Made by a program: the position numbers and the translations under genes. This document shows, one piece after another, positions 1 to 8,156 of a DNA stretch of 64,000 nt. Position 1 is the stretch's first letter; each line of letters starts with the position of its first letter. The notes beneath the pieces are model-generated. The model did not search any database and had not been told where the DNA came from. It worked only from the letters and a program-made list of their open reading frames with translations. Source of the stretch: Streptomyces violaceoruber (GTDB lineage Bacteria > Actinomycetota > Actinomycetes > Streptomycetales > Streptomycetaceae); NCBI RefSeq assembly GCF_033406955.1, contig NZ_CP137734.1, positions 1,426,001 to 1,490,000 on the forward strand, read 5' to 3'.

Positions 1-1
1 G

Positions 2-2392
2 CTCGGCGGCGCGAGCGTCGTCGAGTTCGAGGGCTGGACCGGCCAGGACGACTGGAACGCCTTCTACCGCAACATCTGGACCGACAACCTGCCGACCAAG
101 TTCCTCCAGCACTTCCAGGTGCTGGACTGGGACCGCGGCAGGTCCGCGAGGCTCACCGGCGGGGTGGACGTGAAGTCCGTCGACGGCGAGCGGCGGATCT
201 CCATGGACGGCACCGAGGTCCTCAAGGGCGACACCTACCTGCTGCCCTGGCAGAACGCCGGGAAGGGCGACGGCACCTCGTCGCCCCGCGACGCCGACAA
301 GATGTACTTCTACAGCGCCTCCGGCGGCGAGCACACCTTCGAACTGACCGGACAGTTCGCGGGCACCGAGGACTTCACCCTCTACGAACTCACCGACCAG
401 GGCCGGGCGGAGAAGGCCCGGGTGACGGCCCACGAGGGGCGGGTGACCCTCACCGCCGAGAAGGGGCAGCCCTACGTCCTCGTGCCGAACGGCGGCAGGG
501 CACCGCACCGCGACGCCCACTACGGCGAGTTCACCGGGCTGTCCGACCCCGGCTTCAACGGCGGGGACCTCGACGCCTGGAACGCGCGCGGCGACGCGGA
601 GATCGTCCGGGCCGGCAACGGGGACAACGTGGTCCGCCTGGGCGAGGACGCCTCGGGCATCGCGCAGCGGGTCCGCGGCCTGACCCCGGGCGAGCGGTAC
701 ACGCTCGGCGCGGACGTCGGGATCGGCCCCGGCGAGCGCCGGGAGACGACGCTGCGGGTACGCGGCGGCAAGGACAGCGAGGCCAGGACCTTCGACATCA
801 CGCCGGCGCGGAACAGGATGGCGTCCGACGAGAAACGGGACACGTACTCCCAGCGGGCCTCGGTCTCCTTCACCGCGCCGCGCGACGGCACGGTCACCGT
901 GGAGCTCGGGGCGGTCGCCGGTGGCGCCCCGGTGGTCCTGGACGACGTACGGGTCATGGTGGACACCACCGCTCCGCTCCCCCGCTCCCAGGACGGCACG
1001 GTCGTCGCCCACGACGACTTCGAGGGCAACCGGCCCGGCTGGGGACCGTTCGTCAAGGGCGACGCCGGCGGCGTCACCGACCCCCGCACCAGCATCAGCG
1101 ACCTGCACGCGCCCTACAGCCAGAAGGAGTGGAAGAACACCTACTCGCCCTACGACACCGGCGCGCTGAAGGGCAGGGCCGTCGACGACGTGCTCGCGGG
1201 CCGGCACTCGCTGAAGTCCCACGCCGAGAACACCGGGCTGGTCCACCGCACGACCCCTGCCACCGTGCCGTTCGAGGAGGGCCACCGGTACCGGGTCTCC
1301 TTCTCGTACCAGACCAACGTCGAGGGCCAGTGGGCCTGGGTCACCGGCGCGGACCGGGTCGCCGACGGGACGACGACCTCGCGCGACATCGCCCGTGACG
1401 TCCTGGCACCCGCCCTGGACACGGCGGCCTACTCCCGCGAGTTCGTCGCCGGCTGCGGGGACACCTGGGTCGGGCTGCGCAGACTCGGCAGCGCCCGGGG
1501 CACCGATCTCGTCCTCGACGACTTCACGGTGACCGACCTCGGCGAGGCGGACACCGGGGCCGCCTGCGCCGCTGTCACGGCCCCGTCCGGCGCCGAACTG
1601 AGCCCCGGGGTCCCCGGTGAGTACGTCACGGCGTTCACCAACCACGAGTCCGCCGGCGCCGAGAACGTGGGCATCGCCCTCCAGGGTCTGCCCGAAGGCT
1701 GGAAGGCCGAGGTGAAGGAGAAGGACGGCAATCTCTTCGAGCGCGTGCAGCCGGGCGCGACCGTGCGCACCACCTGGCTCCTCACCCCGCCCGCCGGCAC
1801 GGCCGGCACCTCCGCCACGTGGCAGGTGACGGCCGCCTACGCACACGAGGGAGCCACCAGGACGGTCTCCTCCGGGGCCCGCGCCGCGGTGACCGACGAA
1901 CCGGTACTGGCCCCGGCTTCGACGACCGCGACCGCCGACTCGGAGAACACCTCGTCGGGCGCCGCCGAAGGGCCGGTGTCCAACGTCCTCGACGGTGACG
2001 CCGGCACCATCTGGCACACCGACTACACCACCTCCCAGGCGCCGTATCCGCACTGGGTGACGCTGAAGCTCGGCGGCGCCGCCGACGTCGACGGGTTCGG
2101 GTACCTGGGCCGGCAGAGCGGGGGCCCGAACGGACGCGTCGCCGACTACGAGGTCGCCGTGTCGGACGACGGCGAGGCGTGGACGACGGTGGCCACCGGC
2201 ACCCTGAAGGACGTCCCGCAGACCCAGCGCGTCTCCTTCGACCGGGTCCGCGCCTCCTACGTGCGCTTCACCGCCCTCGACGCGCTCAACGGGCAGCCCT
2301 ACGCGGCCGCCGCGGAGATGCGCGTGTACGGCGTGCCCGTGGACCTGCCCACGGGATACCCGCCGGGCGAACGCCCCGCCGACGCCCGCTGA
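2..2392 (+). CDS. GH101 endo-alpha-N-acetylgalactosaminidase, C-terminal part (5' end outside window)
   Basis: The reading frame is open from base 2, so the N-terminus and probably the catalytic barrel start lie outside the window. The first visible residues, around NIWTDNLPTKFLQHFQV, match the end of the GH101 catalytic region, which removes the core-1 disaccharide Gal-beta-1,3-GalNAc from Ser/Thr of mucin-type glycoproteins. Beta-rich modules follow: a GH101-type galactose-binding-like region (roughly residues 175-325 of the visible part), a second binding module (about 330-520), an NPCBM/alpha-galactosidase-associated type linker, and a C-terminal F5/8 type C (discoidin) domain ending in FTALDALNGQPYAAAAEMRVYG-like sequence. 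The neighbouring GH35 beta-galactosidase could cleave the released disaccharide. Secretion is expected but the signal peptide is not visible. The family assignment is strong; module boundaries are approximate. Confidence 0.85.
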   Translation, partial: LGGASVVEFEGWTGQDDWNAFYRNIWTDNLPTKFLQHFQVLDWDRGRSARLTGGVDVKSVDGERRISMDGTEVLKGDTYLLPWQNAGKGDGTSSPRDADKMYFYSASGGEHTFELTGQFAGTEDFTLYELTDQGRAEKARVTAHEGRVTLTAEKGQPYVLVPNGGRAPHRDAHYGEFTGLSDPGFNGGDLDAWNARGDAEIVRAGNGDNVVRLGEDASGIAQRVRGLTPGERYTLGADVGIGPGERRETTLRVRGGKDSEARTFDITPARNRMASDEKRDTYSQRASVSFTAPRDGTVTVELGAVAGGAPVVLDDVRVMVDTTAPLPRSQDGTVVAHDDFEGNRPGWGPFVKGDAGGVTDPRTSISDLHAPYSQKEWKNTYSPYDTGALKGRAVDDVLAGRHSLKSHAENTGLVHRTTPATVPFEEGHRYRVSFSYQTNVEGQWAWVTGADRVADGTTTSRDIARDVLAPALDTAAYSREFVAGCGDTWVGLRRLGSARGTDLVLDDFTVTDLGEADTGAACAAVTAPSGAELSPGVPGEYVTAFTNHESAGAENVGIALQGLPEGWKAEVKEKDGNLFERVQPGATVRTTWLLTPPAGTAGTSATWQVTAAYAHEGATRTVSSGARAAVTDEPVLAPASTTATADSENTSSGAAEGPVSNVLDGDAGTIWHTDYTTSQAPYPHWVTLKLGGAADVDGFGYLGRQSGGPNGRVADYEVAVSDDGEAWTTVATGTLKDVPQTQRVSFDRVRASYVRFTALDALNGQPYAAAAEMRVYGVPVDLPTGYPPGERPADAR

Positions 2393-2398
2393 GACATG

Positions 2399-2441
2399 GC
2401 CGGGTGCGGCTCGCCCTCCTCGGGGGCGGGCCGCACCCGGC
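2399..2441. terminator. Bidirectional stem-loop terminator between convergent glycosidase genes
   Basis: A perfect 12-bp inverted repeat (2399-2410 pairing with 2430-2441) encloses a 19-nt loop. It sits 7 bp after the GH101 stop and 18 bp before the GH35 stop, where a shared terminator for two convergent genes is expected. There is no U-tract, which is common for actinobacterial terminators. Confidence 0.75.
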
Positions 2442-2459
2442 CGCCGTTGGCCCGGGGCG

Positions 2460-4247
2460 TCAGTCGAAGGTCTCGACGTACTCCTCCGACGGTCCGAGGT
2501 CGGGGCCCTCGCGCAGGGCGACGCGGTCGCCGAGGCGTTCGAGTTCCAGCACGGTCAGGGTGTTGTCGCCGGGGCGCAGGAGCGGACCGGGCAGGTAGAG
2601 CGTGCTCTGGGGGCCGATCTCCCAGTAGCGGCCCAGCAGGGTGTCGTTGACCCAGAGGAAGCCCTTGCCGAACCCGGGCAGCGCGACGAAGGCGTCCGCG
2701 GGCTCGGCCACCGGCAGGACGGCGGTGGCGAATCCGGCCCGGCCGTCCGAGGGGGCCGCCGCCGCGGCGCGTGCCGTGTCCCGCCCCGTCCACGCGTCGA
2801 GCGGCAGCGGACGCATCGTCCAGCCGTGCACCAGCCGGCGCTCCACCCGCACCCCGCCGAGGATGCCCTTGCCCTGGCCGAGCAGCGGACCGTAGTTGAT
2901 CCGTCCCTGGTTCTCCACCAGCAGCGCCAGCCGGACCCGTGCTCCGGTGCCGGTGACGGTGAACGAGGCGCTCTCGCGGTCCAGTACGGCGACGGGTGTG
3001 TCGTCGGCGAAGACCTGGGCGCGGTCGTGCAGACCCGTGACGGTCACCTCGTGCTCCCCCGGCGGCAGCAGCGGCTCGGCCTCGTAGAGGACCAGGCCCG
3101 AGGCCAGGGACAGTTCCTCGAAGCTCAGCGGCAGCGGTGCGGTCACGGGTTCGGCCGTCGCCCGCAGGGCGTCGAGCAGGGCCGCCTGCCGGAGGACCGG
3201 CAGGTCGCGGGGTGCCAGCAGCGGTGGGTCGGCGGGCAGCGGGCGCCGGGTCGCGGCGGTGCCGAGCGCGGTCAGCCTGTCCCGCAGGGCGAAGAACTTC
3301 GGGGTCAGGGCGCCGTTCTCGGCGATGGGGGCGTCCGAGTCGTAGCTGGTGACGGTCGGACGGATGGTACCGCCCTCGTGGTTGGCGCCCGCCCACAGTC
3401 CGAAGTTGGTGCCGCCGTGCGCCATGTAGAGGCTCACGGAGCCGCCCTCGTCGAGGATGCCGCCGAGGTCCTCGGCCGCGCTCGGGGCCGGCCGGACGTG
3501 GTGCTTGTCGCCCCAGTGGTCGAACCAGCCGTTCCAGAACTCGGCGCAGAAGAAGGGCTCTGCGAGCCGGCGGGAGCGCAGCAGCGCCGCGGCCCGGTCG
3601 GGGCGTGAGCCGAAGGTCGCCGCGGCCAGTTCGCCGGGCAGGGCGCCGCCGTCCTGCATCAGCGGGGTCGGCCCGTCCGCGGTGTAGAGCAGTTCGGTGA
3701 TGCCCCGGGCGACGAGGGCGTCCCGGATGTGGCGGACGTACGCCCGGTCGTCGCCGTAGCTGCCGTACTCGTTCTCGATCTGCACGGCCACGACCGGTCC
3801 GCCCCGGCCGGCCTGGAGTTCCGCGATCCGCGGGACGAGCGCGTCGAACCAGCGGTCGACCGCTTCGAGGTAGGGGCCGTGGGAGGTGCGCAGCCGCATG
3901 CCGGGAGTGCCGGTCAGCCAGGCGGGCAGACCGCCGTTGTCCCACTCGGCGCAGATGTAGGGGCCCGGCCGCACGACGACGTCCAGCCCCTCCTCCTGGG
4001 CGAGCCGGATGAACCGGGCCAGGTCGCGCGGGCCGTCGAAGCGGATGTCGCCCGCGGTGCGCTCGTGGAAGTTCCAGGGGACGTAGGTGTCGACCGCGTT
4101 CAGGCCGAGGGCGGCCAGCCGCCGGAGCCGGTCGGCCCAGTGCCCGGGGTGCACCCGGAAGTAGTGCAGCGAGCCCGCCAGCAGACGGTGCGGGCGCCCG
4201 TTCCGCAGGAGGGTGCCGTCGGTGTACGACAGGGTGGACCGCTTCAT
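2460..4247 (-). CDS. GH35 beta-galactosidase (595 aa)
   Basis: Family 35 beta-galactosidase that hydrolyses terminal beta-linked galactose. The N-terminal TIM barrel carries the GH35 signature GPYICAEWDNGGLPAW (residues 95-110). The acid/base Glu is in QIENEYGSYG (about residue 160) and the nucleophile Glu is in FCAEFWNGWFDHWG (about residue 230). Two beta-sandwich modules make up the C-terminal half. The ATG at 4247 was chosen because a perfect AAGGAGGAG ribosome site precedes it; longer in-frame starts run into low-quality sequence. No signal peptide is visible, so the enzyme is probably cytoplasmic and acts on imported disaccharides such as galacto-N-biose released by the convergent GH101. 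Length is normal for bacterial GH35. Confidence 0.92.
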   Translation of the reverse strand: MKRSTLSYTDGTLLRNGRPHRLLAGSLHYFRVHPGHWADRLRRLAALGLNAVDTYVPWNFHERTAGDIRFDGPRDLARFIRLAQEEGLDVVVRPGPYICAEWDNGGLPAWLTGTPGMRLRTSHGPYLEAVDRWFDALVPRIAELQAGRGGPVVAVQIENEYGSYGDDRAYVRHIRDALVARGITELLYTADGPTPLMQDGGALPGELAAATFGSRPDRAAALLRSRRLAEPFFCAEFWNGWFDHWGDKHHVRPAPSAAEDLGGILDEGGSVSLYMAHGGTNFGLWAGANHEGGTIRPTVTSYDSDAPIAENGALTPKFFALRDRLTALGTAATRRPLPADPPLLAPRDLPVLRQAALLDALRATAEPVTAPLPLSFEELSLASGLVLYEAEPLLPPGEHEVTVTGLHDRAQVFADDTPVAVLDRESASFTVTGTGARVRLALLVENQGRINYGPLLGQGKGILGGVRVERRLVHGWTMRPLPLDAWTGRDTARAAAAAPSDGRAGFATAVLPVAEPADAFVALPGFGKGFLWVNDTLLGRYWEIGPQSTLYLPGPLLRPGDNTLTVLELERLGDRVALREGPDLGPSEEYVETFD

Positions 4248-4473
4248 AGCTCCTCCTTGGCAGGGGGTGGCGCGGAGGACCGGAAACCGGGCCGGCCATC
4301 GGTAGCTGTGACTATGACAGATGATGTTATCGATGCCAATCGCCGAGCGATCACTCGACGGTGAACATCGGCGACGGCGGTTCCTTGTCCCTGATATCGA
4401 TCTCATCATCGATCCCACCCGCATCCCGTTCGGGGCCCCGGCGGCCGGGGGTCCGTTCCGTCCGGTGCGCCGG

Positions 4474-4689
4474 ACCGTCCGTGACCGTGACCGTGACCTC
4501 GGCGTCACGCGGGAGGGCCGCACGCTGGTGGTCCGTCGTGCCGGGCCGTACGCCGACGACGCGGGCTCCGACCGTGTACGCGGCGATGACGGCGGCGAAG
4601 GCCTCCGGGCCGACGCCGTGCAACAGGGCCGGGCCACGGCCCGGGCCGACGCCGTGCTGCCGCGGAGCGGCCGCCACCCGCCGGGTCAT
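4474..4689 (-). pseudogene. Remnant of an AMP-binding (ANL) ligase N-terminus
   Basis: About 72 codons on the minus strand read like the start of an acyl-CoA/AMP ligase: a run ending in HGVGPGRGPALLHG, then GPEAFAAVIAAYTVGARVV and a VRPG turn. This is the ANL pattern in which a ligand-free helix is followed by the GA-x-x-VP/RPG strand. After DAEVTVTVTDG the similarity stops, and no adenylation motifs (YTSGTTGxPKG, YGxTE) follow. I read it as a decayed fragment between the GH35 and LPMO genes. The call rests on pattern recognition of a short stretch only. Confidence 0.45.
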
Positions 4690-4733
4690 GCCGAGCAGGT
4701 GCCGCCCGCCCGGACCCGCCCACGACGGGCGCG

Positions 4734-4769
4734 GGCCGGCGTACGCACCTTGCGGTGCGTACGCCGGCC
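4734..4769 (-). terminator. Strong stem-loop terminator downstream of the LPMO gene
   Basis: A perfect 16-bp stem (4734-4749 with 4754-4769) closes on the 4-nt loop TTGC, about 45 bp beyond the stop codon of the minus-strand LPMO gene. A stem this long with a tetraloop is a good Rho-independent terminator for that gene. Confidence 0.8.
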
Positions 4770-4812
4770 GGCCCGGGCCGAGGCCCGGGGCCGAGCTGGA
4801 GCGGTACGGCGG

Positions 4813-5586
4813 TCAGCAGGCGCCGAGGTCCTCCCAGACCCCCCATTCGCCGGTGGTGCCGGGCTCCTCGCCGGTCACCCACCACTTGGCACGCCAGGTG
4901 TGGCCGTCGTGGGAGACGGTCTCGCCGCCGTTGTAGACACTCCCGGCGCTCCAGGCTCCCGCGACGCAGTCGCCGGGCTGGTCGCCGCCGCCGTCGCCAC
5001 CGCCATCGCCATCGCCATCGCCGCCACCGCCGTCGTCACCGCCGCCGTCGTCACCGCCGCCGTCGTCACCGCCGCCGATGTTGACGTCGATGCAGGCGTA
5101 GAAGGCGTTGGCGGTGTCGGCGATGTTCCAGACCGCGAGCACCTTCTGCCGCCCGCTGAACCCGCCGAAGTCCAGCTGGTGGCTCACCGACGCGGGCGGC
5201 AGGGCGCCGTGCCCGTCGAACTGGGCGATCTTCTGGTCGCCGATGAAGTACTGCCAGTTGCTGGTGGCGTGCCGGGCCTCGATGGTCCAGGTGAAGGTGT
5301 GCGTAGTGCCGATCGGTGTGACCCGCCAGCCCTTGCCGTCGTCGTCCAGGTCGGCCCACCGGGCGTCTCCGCCACTGCAGTTGCGCAGCCCCTTCGGGCC
5401 CTCGACGCTCGCCGGTTCCCACTTGATCTGACCGCACTGCACCACGCGGTTGGCGCACTGGTCCTGTCGGCTCCCCGGCGAGACCACCCAGCCGTGGGCG
5501 CTCGCGGTGGGCGCCGGCAGACTCAGGGCCACCACGGGAGCGACCAGCGCTCCCACGGCAGCGGCCACTCGTCTTTTCATGCGCAT
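4813..5586 (-). CDS. AA10 lytic polysaccharide monooxygenase with C-terminal CBM5/12 (257 aa)
   Basis: Secreted copper enzyme that oxidatively cleaves crystalline chitin (AA10). A signal peptide is followed by SAHGWV, so the mature protein would begin at His31, the first histidine-brace ligand. The second ligand is His106 in the IEARHATSNWQYF segment. Aromatic and paired Cys residues typical of the family are present. After the catalytic domain comes a Gly/Asp linker of repeated GGGDDGGGDD units (GC-rich, about residues 183-205). The last 50 residues, including GAWSAGSVYNGGETVSHDG and a Trp-rich end, form a CBM5/12 chitin-binding module. The start at 5586 fits a GAAGGGA ribosome site; a second ATG at 5580 is possible. 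Two DasR-like boxes lie 80-110 bp upstream, and a strong terminator follows the stop. Confidence 0.92.
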   Translation of the reverse strand: MRMKRRVAAAVGALVAPVVALSLPAPTASAHGWVVSPGSRQDQCANRVVQCGQIKWEPASVEGPKGLRNCSGGDARWADLDDDGKGWRVTPIGTTHTFTWTIEARHATSNWQYFIGDQKIAQFDGHGALPPASVSHQLDFGGFSGRQKVLAVWNIADTANAFYACIDVNIGGGDDGGGDDGGGDDGGGGDGDGDGGGDGGGDQPGDCVAGAWSAGSVYNGGETVSHDGHTWRAKWWVTGEEPGTTGEWGVWEDLGAC

Positions 5587-5666
5587 GACATCACATTTCC
5601 CTTCGGTCCACGTCGGATCAGCCTGCCCCGGCTTACGACGGTGCCGATGAGGCAACCCCGCACCGC

Positions 5667-5698
5667 AGGTCTAGACCTACGTGTGCAGGTCTAGACCT
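5667..5698 (-). promoter_or_regulatory. Tandem DasR-responsive (dre-like) operators upstream of the LPMO gene
   Basis: The palindrome AGGTCTAGACCT occurs twice, at 5667-5678 and 5687-5698, with centres exactly 20 bp apart. The core matches the Streptomyces dre consensus (ACTGGTCTAGACCAGT-like) bound by the GntR regulator DasR, which controls chitin and GlcNAc genes. It also resembles the chitinase-promoter direct repeats. The position just upstream of the LPMO start predicts induction by chitin breakdown products. The divergent amidase gene begins 121 bp away and could share the control. Confidence 0.8.
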
Positions 5699-5818
5699 TA
5701 GCGAAGGAGTGGGGGGCGTCAAGGGGCCGCACACCATCCCCGGCCCCGCCGTGCGCGACAACTGCCGTGGCCGTGGGGCCTCTTGTGCCGGACGGCCCCG
5801 TGTAGTGGGCTGTCGGCC

Positions 5819-7426
5819 ATGAAGAAGAGAAGCACGGCGGCCCTGACCGCACTCCTGGTCGTGGCCGCTCTCGTCGCGGCGGCCCCGGGTCAACGGGCCG
5901 AGGCCGCCGATTCCCGGCCCGGCGATTCGGCGCGATCCGCCGAGTCGACGCTGGTCAAGGGAGTGAACCTGGACACGGTGACGATCCCGGAGCTGCAGGC
6001 GCGCATGAACCGGGGCTCGTTGTCCTCGCTCAGGCTGACCCTCGCCTACCTGCGGCGGATCAAGGCCGTCGACCCCAGGATCAACGCGGTGCTGCGCACC
6101 AGCCCGACGGCCCTGCGCCAGGCGGCCGCCAGCGACCTCAGACACCGCCTCGGCAGGACCCGTGGCCCGCTGGACGGCATCCCCGTCCTGCTCAAGGACA
6201 ATGTGAACACCCGTGACATGCCGACGACCGCCGGGTCGCTGGCCCTCGCCGGGAGCCCACCGGACACCGACGCGGTCCTGGTCGGGAAGCTGCGGGCGGC
6301 CGGCGCGGTGATCCTCGGCAAGGCCAACCTCTCCGAGTGGGCCAACTTCCGCGCGGCCAAGCCGACCTCGGGCTGGTCGGCGGTGGGCGGGCAGACCAAC
6401 AACCCGTACGTCCTGGACCGCAACCCCTGCGGATCGTCCTCGGGTTCGGCCGCGGCGCTCGCCGCGTCGCTGGCGCAGGTGGCGATCGGGACCGAGACGG
6501 ACGGCTCCATCGTGTGCCCCGCCGGCATGAACGGCGTGGTCGGCCTCAAGCCCAGCCTCGGAGTGGTCAGCCAGTCGGGCGTCGTACCGATCTCCGCCGA
6601 GCAGGACACGGCCGGCCCCATGGCCCGCAACGTGATCGACACCGCGCTCACGCTCTCCGTGCTGAGCGGCCGTGACACCGTACGCGCCGGTGACGCTCCG
6701 AGTTTCACGGACGCGGTCGGCCGTTCCGGCACCCTGCGCGGCAAGCGGATCGGCCTGTGGCGGCTGCCGTCGCTCGGCGCCGAGGTGGACGCCCTCATGA
6801 CCCGTACGGCCGAGCGGCTGACCGCCGCCGGGGCCGAGGTCGTCGAGGTGAGCCTGCCGTACCAGGAGCGGCTGGCCGAACTCGAGTTCCCGGCGCTGCT
6901 GAGCGAGTTCCACCGGGACATCGACGCCTACCTCGCCACCCGGAGCGGGCCGCGGGACCTGGCCGAGCTGATCGAGTTCAACCGCACCCACCCGCGGGAG
7001 CGGAGCTGCTTCGCCGGTCAGGAACTGTTCGAACAGGCGCTGGCCGCACCGTCCACCACCGACTCGGAGTACCGGGCGATGCGCGCGGAGTTGACGGACC
7101 TGTCCCGCCGGTCCATCGACGAGGTCATGGCCGCGCACGACCTGGACGCCATCGCCTCCCCGGCGAACCCGCCCGCGTGGACCACCGACTGCGCGCGGGG
7201 CGACAACGACGTGATCCCGTCCTCCACCCCCGCGGCGGTGGCCGGATACCCCTCACTGTCGGTGCCCGCCGGGTTCGTCGGTGAACTGCCGGTCGGGCTG
7301 CTCCTCATGGCCGGTAACCGCCAGGACGTCGAACTGCTGTCCCTGGGTGCGGCGGTGGAGCACCGCCTGGACGCCTGGCGGGCGCCCCGGTACCTGCCTT
7401 CGGCACCGTCCGGCACCTCCCACTGA
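5819..7426 (+). CDS. Secreted amidase-signature family hydrolase (535 aa)
   Basis: Amidase signature (AS) enzyme hydrolysing amide bonds; the substrate cannot be told from sequence. Residues 1-30 form a Sec signal peptide (KKR, a hydrophobic core, then AEAA). The AS catalytic Lys is in IPVLLKDNVNT (Lys126), the cis-Ser is in the NPCGSSSGSAAA loop (about Ser207), and the nucleophile Ser230 is in GTETDGSI. The triad is therefore complete. Start 5819 was chosen for the signal peptide; an upstream in-frame ATG at 5783 would add 12 non-signal residues, and neither has a clear ribosome site. The gene is divergent from the LPMO gene. Peptide amidase or aryl acylamidase are alternatives within the family. 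Confidence 0.88.
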   Translation: MKKRSTAALTALLVVAALVAAAPGQRAEAADSRPGDSARSAESTLVKGVNLDTVTIPELQARMNRGSLSSLRLTLAYLRRIKAVDPRINAVLRTSPTALRQAAASDLRHRLGRTRGPLDGIPVLLKDNVNTRDMPTTAGSLALAGSPPDTDAVLVGKLRAAGAVILGKANLSEWANFRAAKPTSGWSAVGGQTNNPYVLDRNPCGSSSGSAAALAASLAQVAIGTETDGSIVCPAGMNGVVGLKPSLGVVSQSGVVPISAEQDTAGPMARNVIDTALTLSVLSGRDTVRAGDAPSFTDAVGRSGTLRGKRIGLWRLPSLGAEVDALMTRTAERLTAAGAEVVEVSLPYQERLAELEFPALLSEFHRDIDAYLATRSGPRDLAELIEFNRTHPRERSCFAGQELFEQALAAPSTTDSEYRAMRAELTDLSRRSIDEVMAAHDLDAIASPANPPAWTTDCARGDNDVIPSSTPAAVAGYPSLSVPAGFVGELPVGLLLMAGNRQDVELLSLGAAVEHRLDAWRAPRYLPSAPSGTSH

Positions 7427-7436
7427 GCCCGAGCGG

Positions 7437-7488
7437 ACCGGCGAGCGCCACGTCGTCGAGCGTCGCCTCGACGAGGTCGCTCGCCGGT
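7437..7488. terminator. Stem-loop after the amidase gene
   Basis: An 11-bp inverted repeat (7437-7447 with 7478-7488) begins 11 bp after the amidase stop and contains a second small hairpin in its loop. It lies between convergent genes and could serve both. Confidence 0.6.
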
Positions 7489-7665
7489 GTGCAGCTGACC
7501 TTCTACTCGTCCGCGAGCAGTGATCTCCGGCTGCACCCCACGTAGGTCCCGCGTGCGTTCATGTCCCTCCGACCACTGCAACGTATCGAGACGAACATCA
7601 CCAATGCCGCCGACACGCACCTTTCGGTCATAACCCCTATTTACACCGGAAGCAGGGCCAAGACT

Positions 7666-8073
7666 TCACGCTTCGGCGACCTCTCCGTACAGCTGGGAGA
7701 GTTCGGGCACGCCGTCCTCCGCCCACGCATGGCCGTTCGCCACCACGTCGAACTCCCGGCCGGAGGCGAGCCGGACGACCGGCTGCCCGTCGGACCGGAT
7801 ACTCCAGGCGGCGCCGGGCACGGTGCGCACGATCACGGTGCCGAGGTACAGACCGGCGTCGTTGCCGAGCCAGGTCTGGATCTCCTCGTCGCTGCGCCAG
7901 CGCGGGAGCACCTGGTCCAGTTGCTCCAGGGAGAGCGCGGAGTCGTCGAGCCTGACCCCCTCCCGCAGCGCCTGCGAGCGCAGCAGATCGCAGTCGGCGA
8001 GCAGCTCGCCGATGCCCTCCGCGTCGTGCGCCCGGTGATCTTCGCGCCGCTTGCCCAGGAAGGGGAAGTTCAT
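7666..8073 (-). CDS. Small conserved actinobacterial protein, DUF6278-like (135 aa)
   Basis: A 135-residue soluble protein starting MNFPFLGKRR, with a well-placed GGAGG ribosome site in front of the ATG at 8073. It is acidic, with no signal peptide or membrane segment. The C-terminal half is beta-rich (GLYLGTVIVRTVPGAAW, GREFDVVANGHAW) and ends in a helix. I recognise it as a Streptomyces conserved family (DUF6278-like) of unknown function; the family number is from memory. It lies 83 bp downstream of xth on the same strand, so the two may be co-transcribed. Confidence 0.75.
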   Translation of the reverse strand: MNFPFLGKRREDHRAHDAEGIGELLADCDLLRSQALREGVRLDDSALSLEQLDQVLPRWRSDEEIQTWLGNDAGLYLGTVIVRTVPGAAWSIRSDGQPVVRLASGREFDVVANGHAWAEDGVPELSQLYGEVAEA

Positions 8074-8156
8074 ACCTCCACACTGTCATTCGTACCGCCA
8101 TGTGCACCACAGGGCACGCGGAAGGCATGTGTGCGGTGGGTGTGCGGTGCGTGCGG

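Noticed and set aside
520..1095. Long minus-strand reading opposite the GH101 gene
   Set aside because: Antisense shadow with Arg/Ser/Pro-rich composition and no domain; the plus strand encodes a clear glycosidase.
5020..5075. Short tandem GCCGTCGTCACC-like repeats that could suggest a CRISPR or minisatellite
   Set aside because: They encode the Gly/Asp linker of the LPMO; no spacers or direct-repeat structure.
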